The translations under genes and the position numbers were made by a program. The notes beneath the pieces are model-generated. The model ran no database searches, had not been told where the DNA came from, and was given only the letters and a program-made list of their open reading frames with translations. A DNA stretch of 64,000 nt from Dyella terrae (GTDB lineage Bacteria > Pseudomonadota > Gammaproteobacteria > Xanthomonadales > Rhodanobacteraceae), in assembly GCF_004322705.1 (NCBI RefSeq), contig NZ_SIZZ01000003.1, forward strand, positions 310,001 through 374,000, given 5' to 3'. This document shows, one piece after another, positions 36,868 through 45,461 of the stretch. Every line of letters starts with the position of its first letter. Position 1 is the first letter of the stretch.

Positions 36868-38335
36868 GTTCGTCCTCGCCCTGTCCATCGCCGCGGGGTT
36901 GAGCGGTTGCTCGCTGGCGCCCGCGTACAAGGTGCCGGAGGTGCCGGTCGCCGATCAGTACCAGGAACATGGCGACGCCATGGGCAAGAGCTGGGTCATG
37001 GCCCAGCCGGCCGATCAGCTGTCGCGCGATGGCTGGTGGCAGTTGTATGGCGACGCGCGACTGGATGACTTGCAGCAAAAGCTGCTGGCCAATAACGCCG
37101 ACCTCGCCGCCGCGCTGGCGCACTATCAACAGGCGCAGGCTTTCAGTGCACAGGCACGCGCTGGCATGTTCCCGCAGGTGGGCGCCAGCGCGAACGGCCA
37201 GCGCGATCGGCAGTCCGATACCAAGCCGCTGCGTGGCGCGACCTCGCCGGCCATCTACGAGAGCTACACCGTCGGCGTCGAGATCGACTACGAAGTCGAC
37301 CTGTGGGGCCGCGTGCGCAACACCGTGGAGGCGGGCCGGGATGATGCCCTTGCCGCTGCCGCCGACCTGGCATCGGCACGCCTGAGCCTGCAAGCCCAGC
37401 TCGCCGACAACTACATCGTGCTGCGCGGTCTGGACCAACAGATCAAGTTGCTCGACGAAAGCATCCACGCCTACCAGAAGGCGCTCGAGCTGACGCAGAC
37501 GCGTCATGGTGGCGGTATCGCCTCCGGCCTCGATGTTTCGCGTGCGCAGACGCAGTTGTCATCGACCAAATCGCAGTGGTCCCAGACGGCCGCGCAGCGT
37601 GCCATGACGGAGCACGCGATCGCCGTCCTCGTGGGCGAATCCGCGTCGAGCTTCCATATCGATCCGGTCACGGACGCGATCCCGCTGCCGACCGTACCGG
37701 TGACCGTCCCGTCCGTCCTGCTGCAACGTCGTCCGGATATCGCCGCCGCCGAACGCCGTACCGCGGCTGCGAATGCACGCATCGGCGTCGCCCGTGCCGC
37801 GTACTTTCCGTCGCTGGGCCTCAGTGCACTGGGTGGTTTCCAGAGTGCGGAGTACGGCGGCCTGCTCACCGCCCCGAATCAGTTCTGGGCGGTCGGCCCG
37901 ACGTTCCTCTGGAGCGTGTTCGACGGCGGCCGCCGCAAGGCGGGCGTCGCTGCCGCCAGGGCCGCCACCGACGAAGCCGGCGCGCACTACCGCGGCATTG
38001 TGCTCACCGCGTTCCAGCAGGTCGAAGACAATCTCGCTCAGCTCAATCACTACGGCACCGCCCGCGGCGACCAGCAGGATGCGGCCGACGCCGCGCAGCA
38101 CTCGCTGGACCTGGCGATGGACCGATACCGCCAGGGCGCCGTGGGTTACCTCGATGTCGTAGCCGCGCAGACCACCGCACTCGACGCCCAGCGCAGCCTG
38201 CTCGACCTCGACACACGGCAATTGCGCGCGAGCGTGCAGTTGGTGCGCGCGCTGGGTGGTGGCTGGTCGACCGACGCGCTGGCCGAGCTGTCCCGGCGTA
38301 GCGCCATGGATGAAGCACGGGGTCCCACGCGATAG
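36851..38335 (+). CDS. Outer-membrane efflux lipoprotein (NodT/OprM family, TolC superfamily)
   Basis: Trimeric outer-membrane channel of the RND system. The 494-residue product has a lipoprotein signal (AAGLSGC), the characteristic WWQLYGDARLDDL start, two TolC-type repeats of long helices with VDLWGRVRNTVEAG and YFPSLGLSALGGFQSAEYG strands, and VGYLDVVAAQTTALDAQRS near the end. Length is standard. Last gene of the operon. The decayed VOC gene begins 108 bases further on. Confidence 0.92.
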   Translation: MKRRLEFVLALSIAAGLSGCSLAPAYKVPEVPVADQYQEHGDAMGKSWVMAQPADQLSRDGWWQLYGDARLDDLQQKLLANNADLAAALAHYQQAQAFSAQARAGMFPQVGASANGQRDRQSDTKPLRGATSPAIYESYTVGVEIDYEVDLWGRVRNTVEAGRDDALAAAADLASARLSLQAQLADNYIVLRGLDQQIKLLDESIHAYQKALELTQTRHGGGIASGLDVSRAQTQLSSTKSQWSQTAAQRAMTEHAIAVLVGESASSFHIDPVTDAIPLPTVPVTVPSVLLQRRPDIAAAERRTAAANARIGVARAAYFPSLGLSALGGFQSAEYGGLLTAPNQFWAVGPTFLWSVFDGGRRKAGVAAARAATDEAGAHYRGIVLTAFQQVEDNLAQLNHYGTARGDQQDAADAAQHSLDLAMDRYRQGAVGYLDVVAAQTTALDAQRSLLDLDTRQLRASVQLVRALGGGWSTDALAELSRRSAMDEARGPTR

Positions 38336-38443
38336 CAGGGGTCCACGGCGTGGCCCGGCAGTCGCGATGTCGTCCGGTCATGCCGCTGAAGGCCTGCGAT
38401 ACCCGGCAACGCGCGGAGTACGGTGTGCCATCGGGGCCATGAC

Positions 38444-38855
38444 ATGGCCATCCAGCGCATGGACAACATAGGCATCGTCGACGAGGACCTCGACGCGACG
38501 ATCGGTTTCGTCCGCGAGCTTGGTCTGGAGATCGAGGGCCGGGCGCGTCACGGGACGGGAGAACCAGCGCGTCGAGATCGCCATGATGCGCACGCCCGAT
38601 GGTCACAGCCGGCTTGAGCTATCCCGGTTTCTCGCGCCGGCGGTGGTGGCCGATCATCGGCATGCCCCGATGCATGCGCTTGGCTATTTGCGCGTGATGT
38701 TTGCCGTGGATGATCTGGATGCGACGCGTGAGCGCGTGCGCAAAATGGGCGCGCAACGGGTCGGCGAGCTGGTGCGGTAGGAAGACATGTACCTGCTTTG
38801 CTACATCCGCGGTCCCCAAGGCTTGCTCATCGGGCTTGCCCAGCAGCTCAGATAG
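38444..38855 (+). pseudogene. Decayed VOC-family (glyoxalase/dioxygenase) gene
   Basis: Recognisable VOC-family sequence is spread over two frames. The first frame gives MDNIGIVDEDLDATIGFVRELGLEIEG, then the sequence shifts frame (near 38,555-38,565, with apparent loss of a couple of dozen bases) into RVEIAMMRTPDGHSRLELSRF and LGYLRVMFAVDDLDATRERV. A TAG at 38778-38780 interrupts this, after which YLLCYIRGPQGLLIGLAQ continues to a second stop at 38853-38855. At least two disabling changes exist. The intact relatives bind metal and act on small aromatic or dicarbonyl compounds. Confidence 0.85.
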
Positions 38856-39054
38856 CTTGCAACAGGGGTTTTCAGGCGCTGTGGTGCGCGCGGTACTTCA
38901 CGAACATCGCGCCGTTGACGAAGATGCGCCGCTGACCGGCTGAGACAGCCGCACGGTTGGCGACATTGCGACGCGAGTCGCCGGACGCCGCCGTCCGGCG
39001 CGTGACCAGATCCGCTCTCGCTTTGCGCACTACATAACGTCAAGCACCAAGCAA
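38856..39054. other. Intergenic remainder before the autotransporter
   Basis: Nothing convincing is coded here. A minus-strand frame (about 38876-38990) reads ANRAAVSAGQRRIFVNGAMF to a stop and could be a gene remnant, but I cannot place it. CGCCGGACG and CGTCCGGCG form a hairpin at 38979-39000. Confidence 0.35.
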
Positions 39055-39083
39055 AACGCTCCTTGCCCGGGGGCGTTGTTTTT
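39055..39083 (+). terminator. Terminator-like hairpin with U-tract in the autotransporter leader
   Basis: AACGCTCC (39055-39062) pairs with GGGGCGTT (39070-39077, one T-G pair) and is followed by GTTTTTAT. Only 16 bases separate the T-run from the start codon, and the SD lies within them, so any transcript of the autotransporter must pass this hairpin. It is therefore more likely an attenuator or regulated leader than a terminator of an upstream gene. Confidence 0.6.
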
Positions 39084-39099
39084 ATACAGGGGAAAATCC

Positions 39100-42000
39100 A
39101 TGAATCGCGTCTACCGTCTTGTCTGGAACCGTCATCTTCGCGCGGTCCAGGTGGCCTCTGAGCTTGCGTCGTCGCGTAGCTCTGGCATGACGTCGACCGG
39201 TGCTGCGCGGCCGCGCCAGCGCGCGTTGGCGATCGCCTGCATGACGGTGTTCGCGCTGGCCTGGGCGGGCGCAGGTCACGCGGTGACATCCTACGTCGGG
39301 GCGCCCGGTGGTTCCGGCGCGCATGGCACGCTGGGAAGTGCAGGCGCCGGCGGTTCGGCCACCGGTCTTGCCTATGCCGGTGGCACGGGTTCGATCACTG
39401 CGGGCACGCCGACCTATACGCAGAATCCCCAGGGGACGTCAGGTCTGTCCGTGTACAGCCAGTGGGGTGTATCGGGCGGCGGCGGCGGCAGTGGCGGCGG
39501 CACGGGTGGCGCATCAGGTGATGCGGGCGTCCGTGCCGGACAAGGTGGCGCCTTCTATCTGACGGGAACGGGCGGTGGCGGCGGCGGTGCGGGCGGCACC
39601 GGCTCACCCGACGGCACGGCGGGTGGCGGCGGCGGTGGCGGTGGTGGCGACGTGGGTCGTGCCGTCGCATCGTCACTTGTCGGCGGATCGCTGACCGATA
39701 TGTACACCGGTGGCTCGGGTGGCGCGGGTGGCCATGCCGACGCCGCCGGTGCGGGCGCAGGCGGTGGCGGCGGCGGTGGAACCGGCTTGTTGCTCTCCGC
39801 CGACACCAGCACGGCGGTCAATGTAGGGAGCGCCGTCGTCATCACGGGTGGCGCCGGTGGCAAGGGCGGTGACGCTTACGCCGGGGTTGCCGGTGGTGGC
39901 GGTGGCGCGGGTGGCGCGGGCATGGTGGTGCTGGGGAATGGCCCGGTGAACATGTTTGGCGCCATCACGGGCGGCATCGGCGGCCGCGGTGGCCAATCCG
40001 GCACAGGCTCGGCAACGTTGGACGGCAACGCGGGCGGGGGCGGTGTCGGCCTGCTGATGACCGGCGGTAGCAACGTGTCCGTTTACGGCACGGTGGCGGG
40101 CGGCTGGTCGGGCGATGGTGCGAAGCGCGCCAGTGCGGTCTATATCGCTGGCGCCGGCAATCAGCTGGTGCTCGCAGGTGGAGCAAGCCTGGACGGCAAT
40201 CTCACGCTGGGCGCCGGCAGCAGTGCCACGTTCGTGAACCTGCAAAGCGGTGCGTTCACCAACAACATGGCGCTGGGTGCTGGCAGCACGCTCAGCCTGG
40301 TTTCCGGCCAGCAGCAGTCCTACACCGGCATCATCAGCGGCGGCGGTGCGCTGCGTGTGTCCGGGAGCGGTATCGCACTGACCGGTGCCAACACCTATAG
40401 CGGCGGCACCGTCGTCGACGGGCCCACCACGTTGACCATCGCCAACGACGGCAACCTGGGCGACGCCAGCGCGATGCTCACGCTCATCAACGGCGGCCAG
40501 CTCGCGGTCAGCGGCGCGTGGAACACCGCACGCAATATCCTGGTGAAGGGTCCCGGTTCCGACAACGCCATCACCACGCAAGGCGACGTGACGCTGGGTG
40601 GCGCCATCGAGATGCAGACGGCGCTGAGCATCGACGCGGGTAGTCATGCCATCGTTGCGGTCAATGCCGGTAACCAGCTCAATGGCGACCTGACGCTGAT
40701 CGGCAAGAACATCAACGTCAGCTCGGGCAGTAATCTGAGCGTGGTCAGCCTCGACGCGAAGGGCAGTGCGGTGACCCTGACGTCGCAGGGCACGCTGTCC
40801 GTCATGACCCCGGTCCTGGCCGATACCGGTGCGGTGACGCTGACCGCGAAGACAGGCGCGTTGATGGTCAGTGGCTCCATCACCGGCGGTGACGTTGCAC
40901 TGTCGGGCACCGGTGTCTTCCTGCAGGACGTGCAGGCGAGGAATACGCTCGCGATCACCTCGACCACGGGCAATCTGGTCCAGGCGTCCGGCGGGTGGCT
41001 GTCGGCTGGCGACGTTTCGCTCCATGCGAACAACGGCGGGATCACCATAACCAATGGCAGCAATTCCTTTGGCGGCAATGTATCGGCGACGGCGCGTGAC
41101 GGCATTACATTGACGACGGCCTCCGCGCTGAACCTGGGCACGATCAATGGCTCGTCGCTTCAGGTGAGCTCGATGACTGGCCTGATCACCCTCAATGGCA
41201 ACATCCACACCCTTGGCTACCAGAGTTACGCCAATGCGGTGACGCTTCGTAGCGACGCCGACCTGAGCAGCACCCTTGGCAATCTTGCGTTCGGCGGTCC
41301 GGTGGATGGCGCACATTCGCTGACCGTAAGCGGCAACACGATCTCCTTCCAGGACGCCGTGGGCAGCACGACTCGCCTGACCAGCCTCACCAGCTCGGGC
41401 AACACCTCGCTGGCTGGCGATGTTTCCACGTCGGGCGATCAGTCGTACTACGGCAACGTCACGTTCGGCCGCGATACGACGCTTTCCGGTGCGCAGGTGT
41501 ATCTGGGCTACGACGTGTCCAACAGCTACGGTCTGACCATCAACGGCAAACTGATCACCGGCTCCACGATCGGTGCGAGTGCAGCGCTTACCTATCTGCA
41601 GGTCAACGGAGACGGCCGGTTCGGCGGAAGCATCTACACCACCGGCGCGGTCAACGTCACCGGGGCCACCACTCTTGCCAGCAATGTCGTCATCCAAAGC
41701 ACAAGTTCTGATGTCCATCTCGGAAACGTCGATGGCAGTCGGAATCTGTCCCTCCAGGGCAGGCAGCTGACGGTGGGCACGGTGGGCGCCGTGACGGCCC
41801 TGGATACCTTCACCCTGACGGGCCAGCGCATCGCGATCGATGGCGACATTCGCGCGGTCAATCTGCGCGCTTCCAGCGCCAACGATGTCGCGATCGATCA
41901 CGACCTCTACGTGGCCCAGTCGATCTGGCTCTATGGCGCGCCCAGCACTCACGTCACCTACGGCGTGACGGGCACCGTTGCGTCGGGCCAGATCTCGCTG

Positions 42001-45000
42001 GACCCCAATGTGACGCTGGATATCGGCAAGGGCACCGCCACGGGCACGCTGTCCGGCCCCGTGGTCGTGGCTGGCGCACTAGCCTTTACCCGCACGACCG
42101 ACAGCACGTACAGCGGCATGCTCACCGGGCCGGGCAGTGTCACGAAATCCGGCGTCGGCGCACTGACACTCGAGGGCAACAGCGGCGTCTTTCTCGGTGC
42201 GACGACCGTGCAGGGCGGCTCGCTGATCGTCGGCGGCAGTGCCGGCAGCAACGCCAAACTCGGTGGCGCGGTCAGCGTGGACAGCGGCGCGACGATCGGT
42301 GGCCACGGCACGCTGACGGGCAGCCTCAACGTGAACGCTGGCGGCCATGTGGCGCCCGGCAACTCCGTCGGCACGCTCACCGTCAATGGCAACGTCGCGC
42401 TACAGGCAGGTTCGCAGCTGGACTTCGAACTCGGTCGCCCCGGTGCCACGCTGGCAACGCCAGGCACAGGTGACCAGCTCGTGGTGGGCGGCGCGCTTGC
42501 CAATGCCGGTGGCACAATCAACATCAACGATGCCGGCGGATTCGGCGCGGGCCTGTACACGCTGATCAAGTACAACAGTCTTGCTTCAGGAAGCCTGCCA
42601 TTCACGCTGGGCATGACGCCAGCCGGGCAGACCGTCAAGCTGGTGAGCGACACCAGCCAATCCGCGATCAACCTCATCAACAGCACGGGCGTGGCGTTGC
42701 AGATGTGGAACGCCAACGGGCTCGCAAGCAGCACGCGCCTGGGTGGTGGCAGCGGTACCTGGTCGATGGCATCGCCCGTCTGGGCCAGTGAGGATGGCTC
42801 CATCGTCGGCATCATGCAGCCTGCGCCGGGCTACGCCGTGTTCGGCGGTGACGCCGGCGTGGTCACGGTCGACAGCGGGGCCGGGCAGGTAGGCGCCACG
42901 GGCATGCAGTTCGCCACCGACGGCTACGTGATGAATGGTGATGCTCTGGCGCTGGGTGGTACCGCCACGATTCGCGTGGGCAACGGGGGCACGAGCGGCA
43001 CCGACATGACGGCGACGATCGACAATGTGCTCACCGGTTCCGCTGGCCTCACGAAGACGGACTACGGCACGCTGGTCCTCAATGGTTCGAACACTTTTGT
43101 CGGCGACGTGTCAGTGCTGGGTGGGCGCGTGTCGGTATCCAGCAACGACAACCTGGGCGTGGCCAGCAACGCCGTGCTGCTCGACGGCGGCACGCTGCAG
43201 ATCACCGGTGCCGCGCTAAGTGCATTCTCGCGACAAGTGACGCTCGGCAGCCACGGTGGTGGTCTCGATATCCTGGGCGGGCTCGCTGTATCGCTCGACT
43301 ATTCGCTCGATGGCACCGGCGGCCTGGTCAAGGATGGCGGCGGCAGCCTGAGCCTGCTCAACGGTGCAAGCTATACCGGCGGCACCACGATTCGCGCGGG
43401 CACCCTGCTGGCCAACAGCGACACGTTGCATGGCGACGTGACGAACGATGCGCAGCTGGTGATGCAGCAAGCGGGCGATGGCGCGTATGCAGGCGCGATC
43501 AGCGGAGGTGGCTCGCTGCAGAAGACCGGCAACGGCATGCTGACGCTTACGGGGGCAAACAGCTATTCGGGCGGCACGACGATCAGCAGCGGCACGCTGG
43601 TGGGCGACGCTGCGAGCCTGCAGGGCGCTATCCGCGTGGATGGTGCGCTGGTGTTCGATCAGGCGGTCGACGGGGTATACGCGGGCGTGCTAAGTGGTGC
43701 GGGTGCGGTGAGCAAATCGGGCAACGGCACGCTGGTATTCAACGGACACAGCAGCAACACCGGTCGTACGCAGGTCCAGGCCGGCAAGCTGGTGATTGGC
43801 GATGACAACCATGGCGATGCCTTCCTCGGTGGCGTCGTCACCGTGGCGAACGGCGCCACGCTGGGCGGCATCGGCAGCATTGGCGGCCTCAATCTCGCGG
43901 GCACGGTGACGCCGGGCAATTCCATCGGCACGCTCACCATCAATGGCGATGCCACGTTCCAGAAGGGTTCCGCCTATCAGGTCGACGTGAATCCGGATGG
44001 CACGTCGGATCGCATCGTGGTGAACGGCCATGCCACGCTGCTCGGTGGCAGCGCCCTGGCGATCGGACCGGCGAATGGCTGGGCGCCGAGCACGAACTAC
44101 ACCATCCTTACGGCCACCGGCGGCATCACGGGCAAGTTCGACACGGTGAGCAGCCAGCTCGCCTTCCTCACGCCGACGCTCAGCTATGGCAGCAACGCGA
44201 TCACGCTGCAATTGATGCGCAACGACATTCAGTTTGCCCAGGTCGCCACGACGGCCAACCAGAAGCAGGCCGGCAGCGCCGCGGAATCGCTTGGCATCGA
44301 CTCGCCGCTGTTCCAGCAACTGCTCACCCAGGATGCGGCCACGGCGCGCGCCAGTTTCGACCAGTTGTCCGGCGAGATATTCGCCAGCACGCGCACGGCT
44401 TTGATCGACGACAGCCGCTACGTACGCGATGCGGTCAATCGTCGCCTGCTGGGTACGGATGACGGCGGGCAGGGTTCACATGCCACGAACGCCGATGGCG
44501 TGACGGCGTGGACCAGTGTCTGGGGACACTGGGGTGACAAAGAGGGCGACGGCAATGCCGCGCGTGCCACGGCCAATGGCGGTGGCGTGCTGCTTGGCGG
44601 CGATCTGACGGTGGGAAATGACGCGCGTCTGGGCGCGTTGGTGGGCCACGGGCAGAGCAGCGCGAAGATCGCCGATCGCCACTCCGATGCGCACGCGACC
44701 ACGACCTGGGCCGGACTCTACGGTGACGCCCGGTTTGGCCGTCTGTCCGTGCGCGGTGCAGCGTCGTATGGGTGGCATGACGTCGACAGCAATCGCACGC
44801 CGATGATAGGCGAAACAACCAGCCGCCTTGGCGCGAGCTACCACGCCAGCAGCTGGCAGGCGTATGCGGAAGGTAGCGTCGACCTCGCCGTCGGTGAGCG
44901 CCAGACGCTGGCGCCCTTCCTCAATCTCGCCCATGTCCAGCTCGATACGGATGGCGCGCGCGAGCACGGTGGCGTCGCTGCCTTGCGTGCGCCTGGCGAC

Positions 45001-45315
45001 AGCAGCGCGGTCAGCTACGGCACGCTGGGCCTGCGCGACACCTGGCAAAGCACCACCGGCGTGTCCGTGCACGCCGGTCTTGGCTGGCAAATGGCCTGGG
45101 GTGACCGCGCGCCGACGTCTCGCATGCAGTTCGTCGAAGGTGGCAACGTCTTCGGCGTGGCTGGCGTACCGGTGGCGCAGCACGCGGCGGTCATCGACGC
45201 CGGCATCAGCTTCCCGCTGAGCCAACATGCGCGCATCGATGCCAGCTATCTGGGGCAGTTCGCCAGTGACGCGCGGGACCAGGCGGCTCGCGTGAGTCTG
45301 GTGGTTTCGTTCTGA
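39100..45315 (+). CDS. Giant ESPR-type autotransporter with Gly-rich and PATR-repeat passenger
   Basis: A type V secreted surface protein of 2071 residues. It starts with an extended signal peptide region (MNRVYRLVWNRHLRAVQVASELA), then a hydrophobic core and cleavage near AGHA-VTS. Next come a very Gly-rich stretch (about residues 68-330), a long beta-helical passenger, several passenger-associated repeats with the G-LTK-G-G-L-L-G-N-Y-G-T signature (about 990-1620), and a C-terminal 12-strand autotransporter barrel from about residue 1800 ending RVSLVVSF. The start has AGGGG upstream. The function (adhesion, aggregation) is inferred from the class. No close family member is named. Confidence 0.9.
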   Translation: MNRVYRLVWNRHLRAVQVASELASSRSSGMTSTGAARPRQRALAIACMTVFALAWAGAGHAVTSYVGAPGGSGAHGTLGSAGAGGSATGLAYAGGTGSITAGTPTYTQNPQGTSGLSVYSQWGVSGGGGGSGGGTGGASGDAGVRAGQGGAFYLTGTGGGGGGAGGTGSPDGTAGGGGGGGGGDVGRAVASSLVGGSLTDMYTGGSGGAGGHADAAGAGAGGGGGGGTGLLLSADTSTAVNVGSAVVITGGAGGKGGDAYAGVAGGGGGAGGAGMVVLGNGPVNMFGAITGGIGGRGGQSGTGSATLDGNAGGGGVGLLMTGGSNVSVYGTVAGGWSGDGAKRASAVYIAGAGNQLVLAGGASLDGNLTLGAGSSATFVNLQSGAFTNNMALGAGSTLSLVSGQQQSYTGIISGGGALRVSGSGIALTGANTYSGGTVVDGPTTLTIANDGNLGDASAMLTLINGGQLAVSGAWNTARNILVKGPGSDNAITTQGDVTLGGAIEMQTALSIDAGSHAIVAVNAGNQLNGDLTLIGKNINVSSGSNLSVVSLDAKGSAVTLTSQGTLSVMTPVLADTGAVTLTAKTGALMVSGSITGGDVALSGTGVFLQDVQARNTLAITSTTGNLVQASGGWLSAGDVSLHANNGGITITNGSNSFGGNVSATARDGITLTTASALNLGTINGSSLQVSSMTGLITLNGNIHTLGYQSYANAVTLRSDADLSSTLGNLAFGGPVDGAHSLTVSGNTISFQDAVGSTTRLTSLTSSGNTSLAGDVSTSGDQSYYGNVTFGRDTTLSGAQVYLGYDVSNSYGLTINGKLITGSTIGASAALTYLQVNGDGRFGGSIYTTGAVNVTGATTLASNVVIQSTSSDVHLGNVDGSRNLSLQGRQLTVGTVGAVTALDTFTLTGQRIAIDGDIRAVNLRASSANDVAIDHDLYVAQSIWLYGAPSTHVTYGVTGTVASGQISLDPNVTLDIGKGTATGTLSGPVVVAGALAFTRTTDSTYSGMLTGPGSVTKSGVGALTLEGNSGVFLGATTVQGGSLIVGGSAGSNAKLGGAVSVDSGATIGGHGTLTGSLNVNAGGHVAPGNSVGTLTVNGNVALQAGSQLDFELGRPGATLATPGTGDQLVVGGALANAGGTININDAGGFGAGLYTLIKYNSLASGSLPFTLGMTPAGQTVKLVSDTSQSAINLINSTGVALQMWNANGLASSTRLGGGSGTWSMASPVWASEDGSIVGIMQPAPGYAVFGGDAGVVTVDSGAGQVGATGMQFATDGYVMNGDALALGGTATIRVGNGGTSGTDMTATIDNVLTGSAGLTKTDYGTLVLNGSNTFVGDVSVLGGRVSVSSNDNLGVASNAVLLDGGTLQITGAALSAFSRQVTLGSHGGGLDILGGLAVSLDYSLDGTGGLVKDGGGSLSLLNGASYTGGTTIRAGTLLANSDTLHGDVTNDAQLVMQQAGDGAYAGAISGGGSLQKTGNGMLTLTGANSYSGGTTISSGTLVGDAASLQGAIRVDGALVFDQAVDGVYAGVLSGAGAVSKSGNGTLVFNGHSSNTGRTQVQAGKLVIGDDNHGDAFLGGVVTVANGATLGGIGSIGGLNLAGTVTPGNSIGTLTINGDATFQKGSAYQVDVNPDGTSDRIVVNGHATLLGGSALAIGPANGWAPSTNYTILTATGGITGKFDTVSSQLAFLTPTLSYGSNAITLQLMRNDIQFAQVATTANQKQAGSAAESLGIDSPLFQQLLTQDAATARASFDQLSGEIFASTRTALIDDSRYVRDAVNRRLLGTDDGGQGSHATNADGVTAWTSVWGHWGDKEGDGNAARATANGGGVLLGGDLTVGNDARLGALVGHGQSSAKIADRHSDAHATTTWAGLYGDARFGRLSVRGAASYGWHDVDSNRTPMIGETTSRLGASYHASSWQAYAEGSVDLAVGERQTLAPFLNLAHVQLDTDGAREHGGVAALRAPGDSSAVSYGTLGLRDTWQSTTGVSVHAGLGWQMAWGDRAPTSRMQFVEGGNVFGVAGVPVAQHAAVIDAGISFPLSQHARIDASYLGQFASDARDQAARVSLVVSF
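39300..40090 (+). repeat. Gly-rich coding tract of the autotransporter
   Basis: Nearly 260 codons dominated by glycine with Ser, Ala and Thr, in short GGxGG-like units (such as GGGGGGTG, GGAGGKGG). It gives long GGC/GGT tandem tracts that could expand or contract by slippage. Confidence 0.7.
42090..43960 (+). repeat. Passenger-associated transport repeats of the autotransporter
   Basis: At least five imperfect repeats of about 30-40 codons, each with a core such as LTGPGSVTKSGVGALTLEG, AGLTKTDYGTLVLNGSN, GGLVKDGGGSLSLLNGAS, GGSLQKTGNGMLTLTGANSY and GAVSKSGNGTLVFNG. These match the autotransporter-associated beta-strand repeat (PATR) pattern. Confidence 0.8.
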
Positions 45316-45324
45316 GCCGGAAGG

Positions 45325-45371
45325 GCCAGGTTCACTGCTTGCCGTGCGGCAGGAAGTAAGGCGAACCTGGC
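45325..45371. terminator. Hairpin between the autotransporter and the protease-like gene
   Basis: GCCAGGTTC (45325-45333) pairs with GAACCTGGC (45363-45371), with an inner imperfect CTGC/GCAG pairing. It lies just after the autotransporter stop, between convergent genes. No T-run follows. Confidence 0.4.
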
Positions 45372-45461
45372 TCCTTCGATGAGGCGAAGATTCAACGCGG
45401 GAAACATGCGCTTGAGGATGGCCGTCGCTGCACTTGTGGCGCTCTTTGAAGATGCGCCGGC

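Noticed and set aside
38876-38990. Minus-strand peptide (ANRAAVSAGQRRIFVNGAMF... to stop) that could be a gene remnant
   Set aside because: Only about 38 codons without a start or a family match; cannot be distinguished from chance.
39673-41952. A 759-codon open frame on the minus strand opposite the autotransporter
   Set aside because: It is an antisense artefact of the high-GC, repeat-rich coding strand: low-complexity product, no SD and no recognisable domain.
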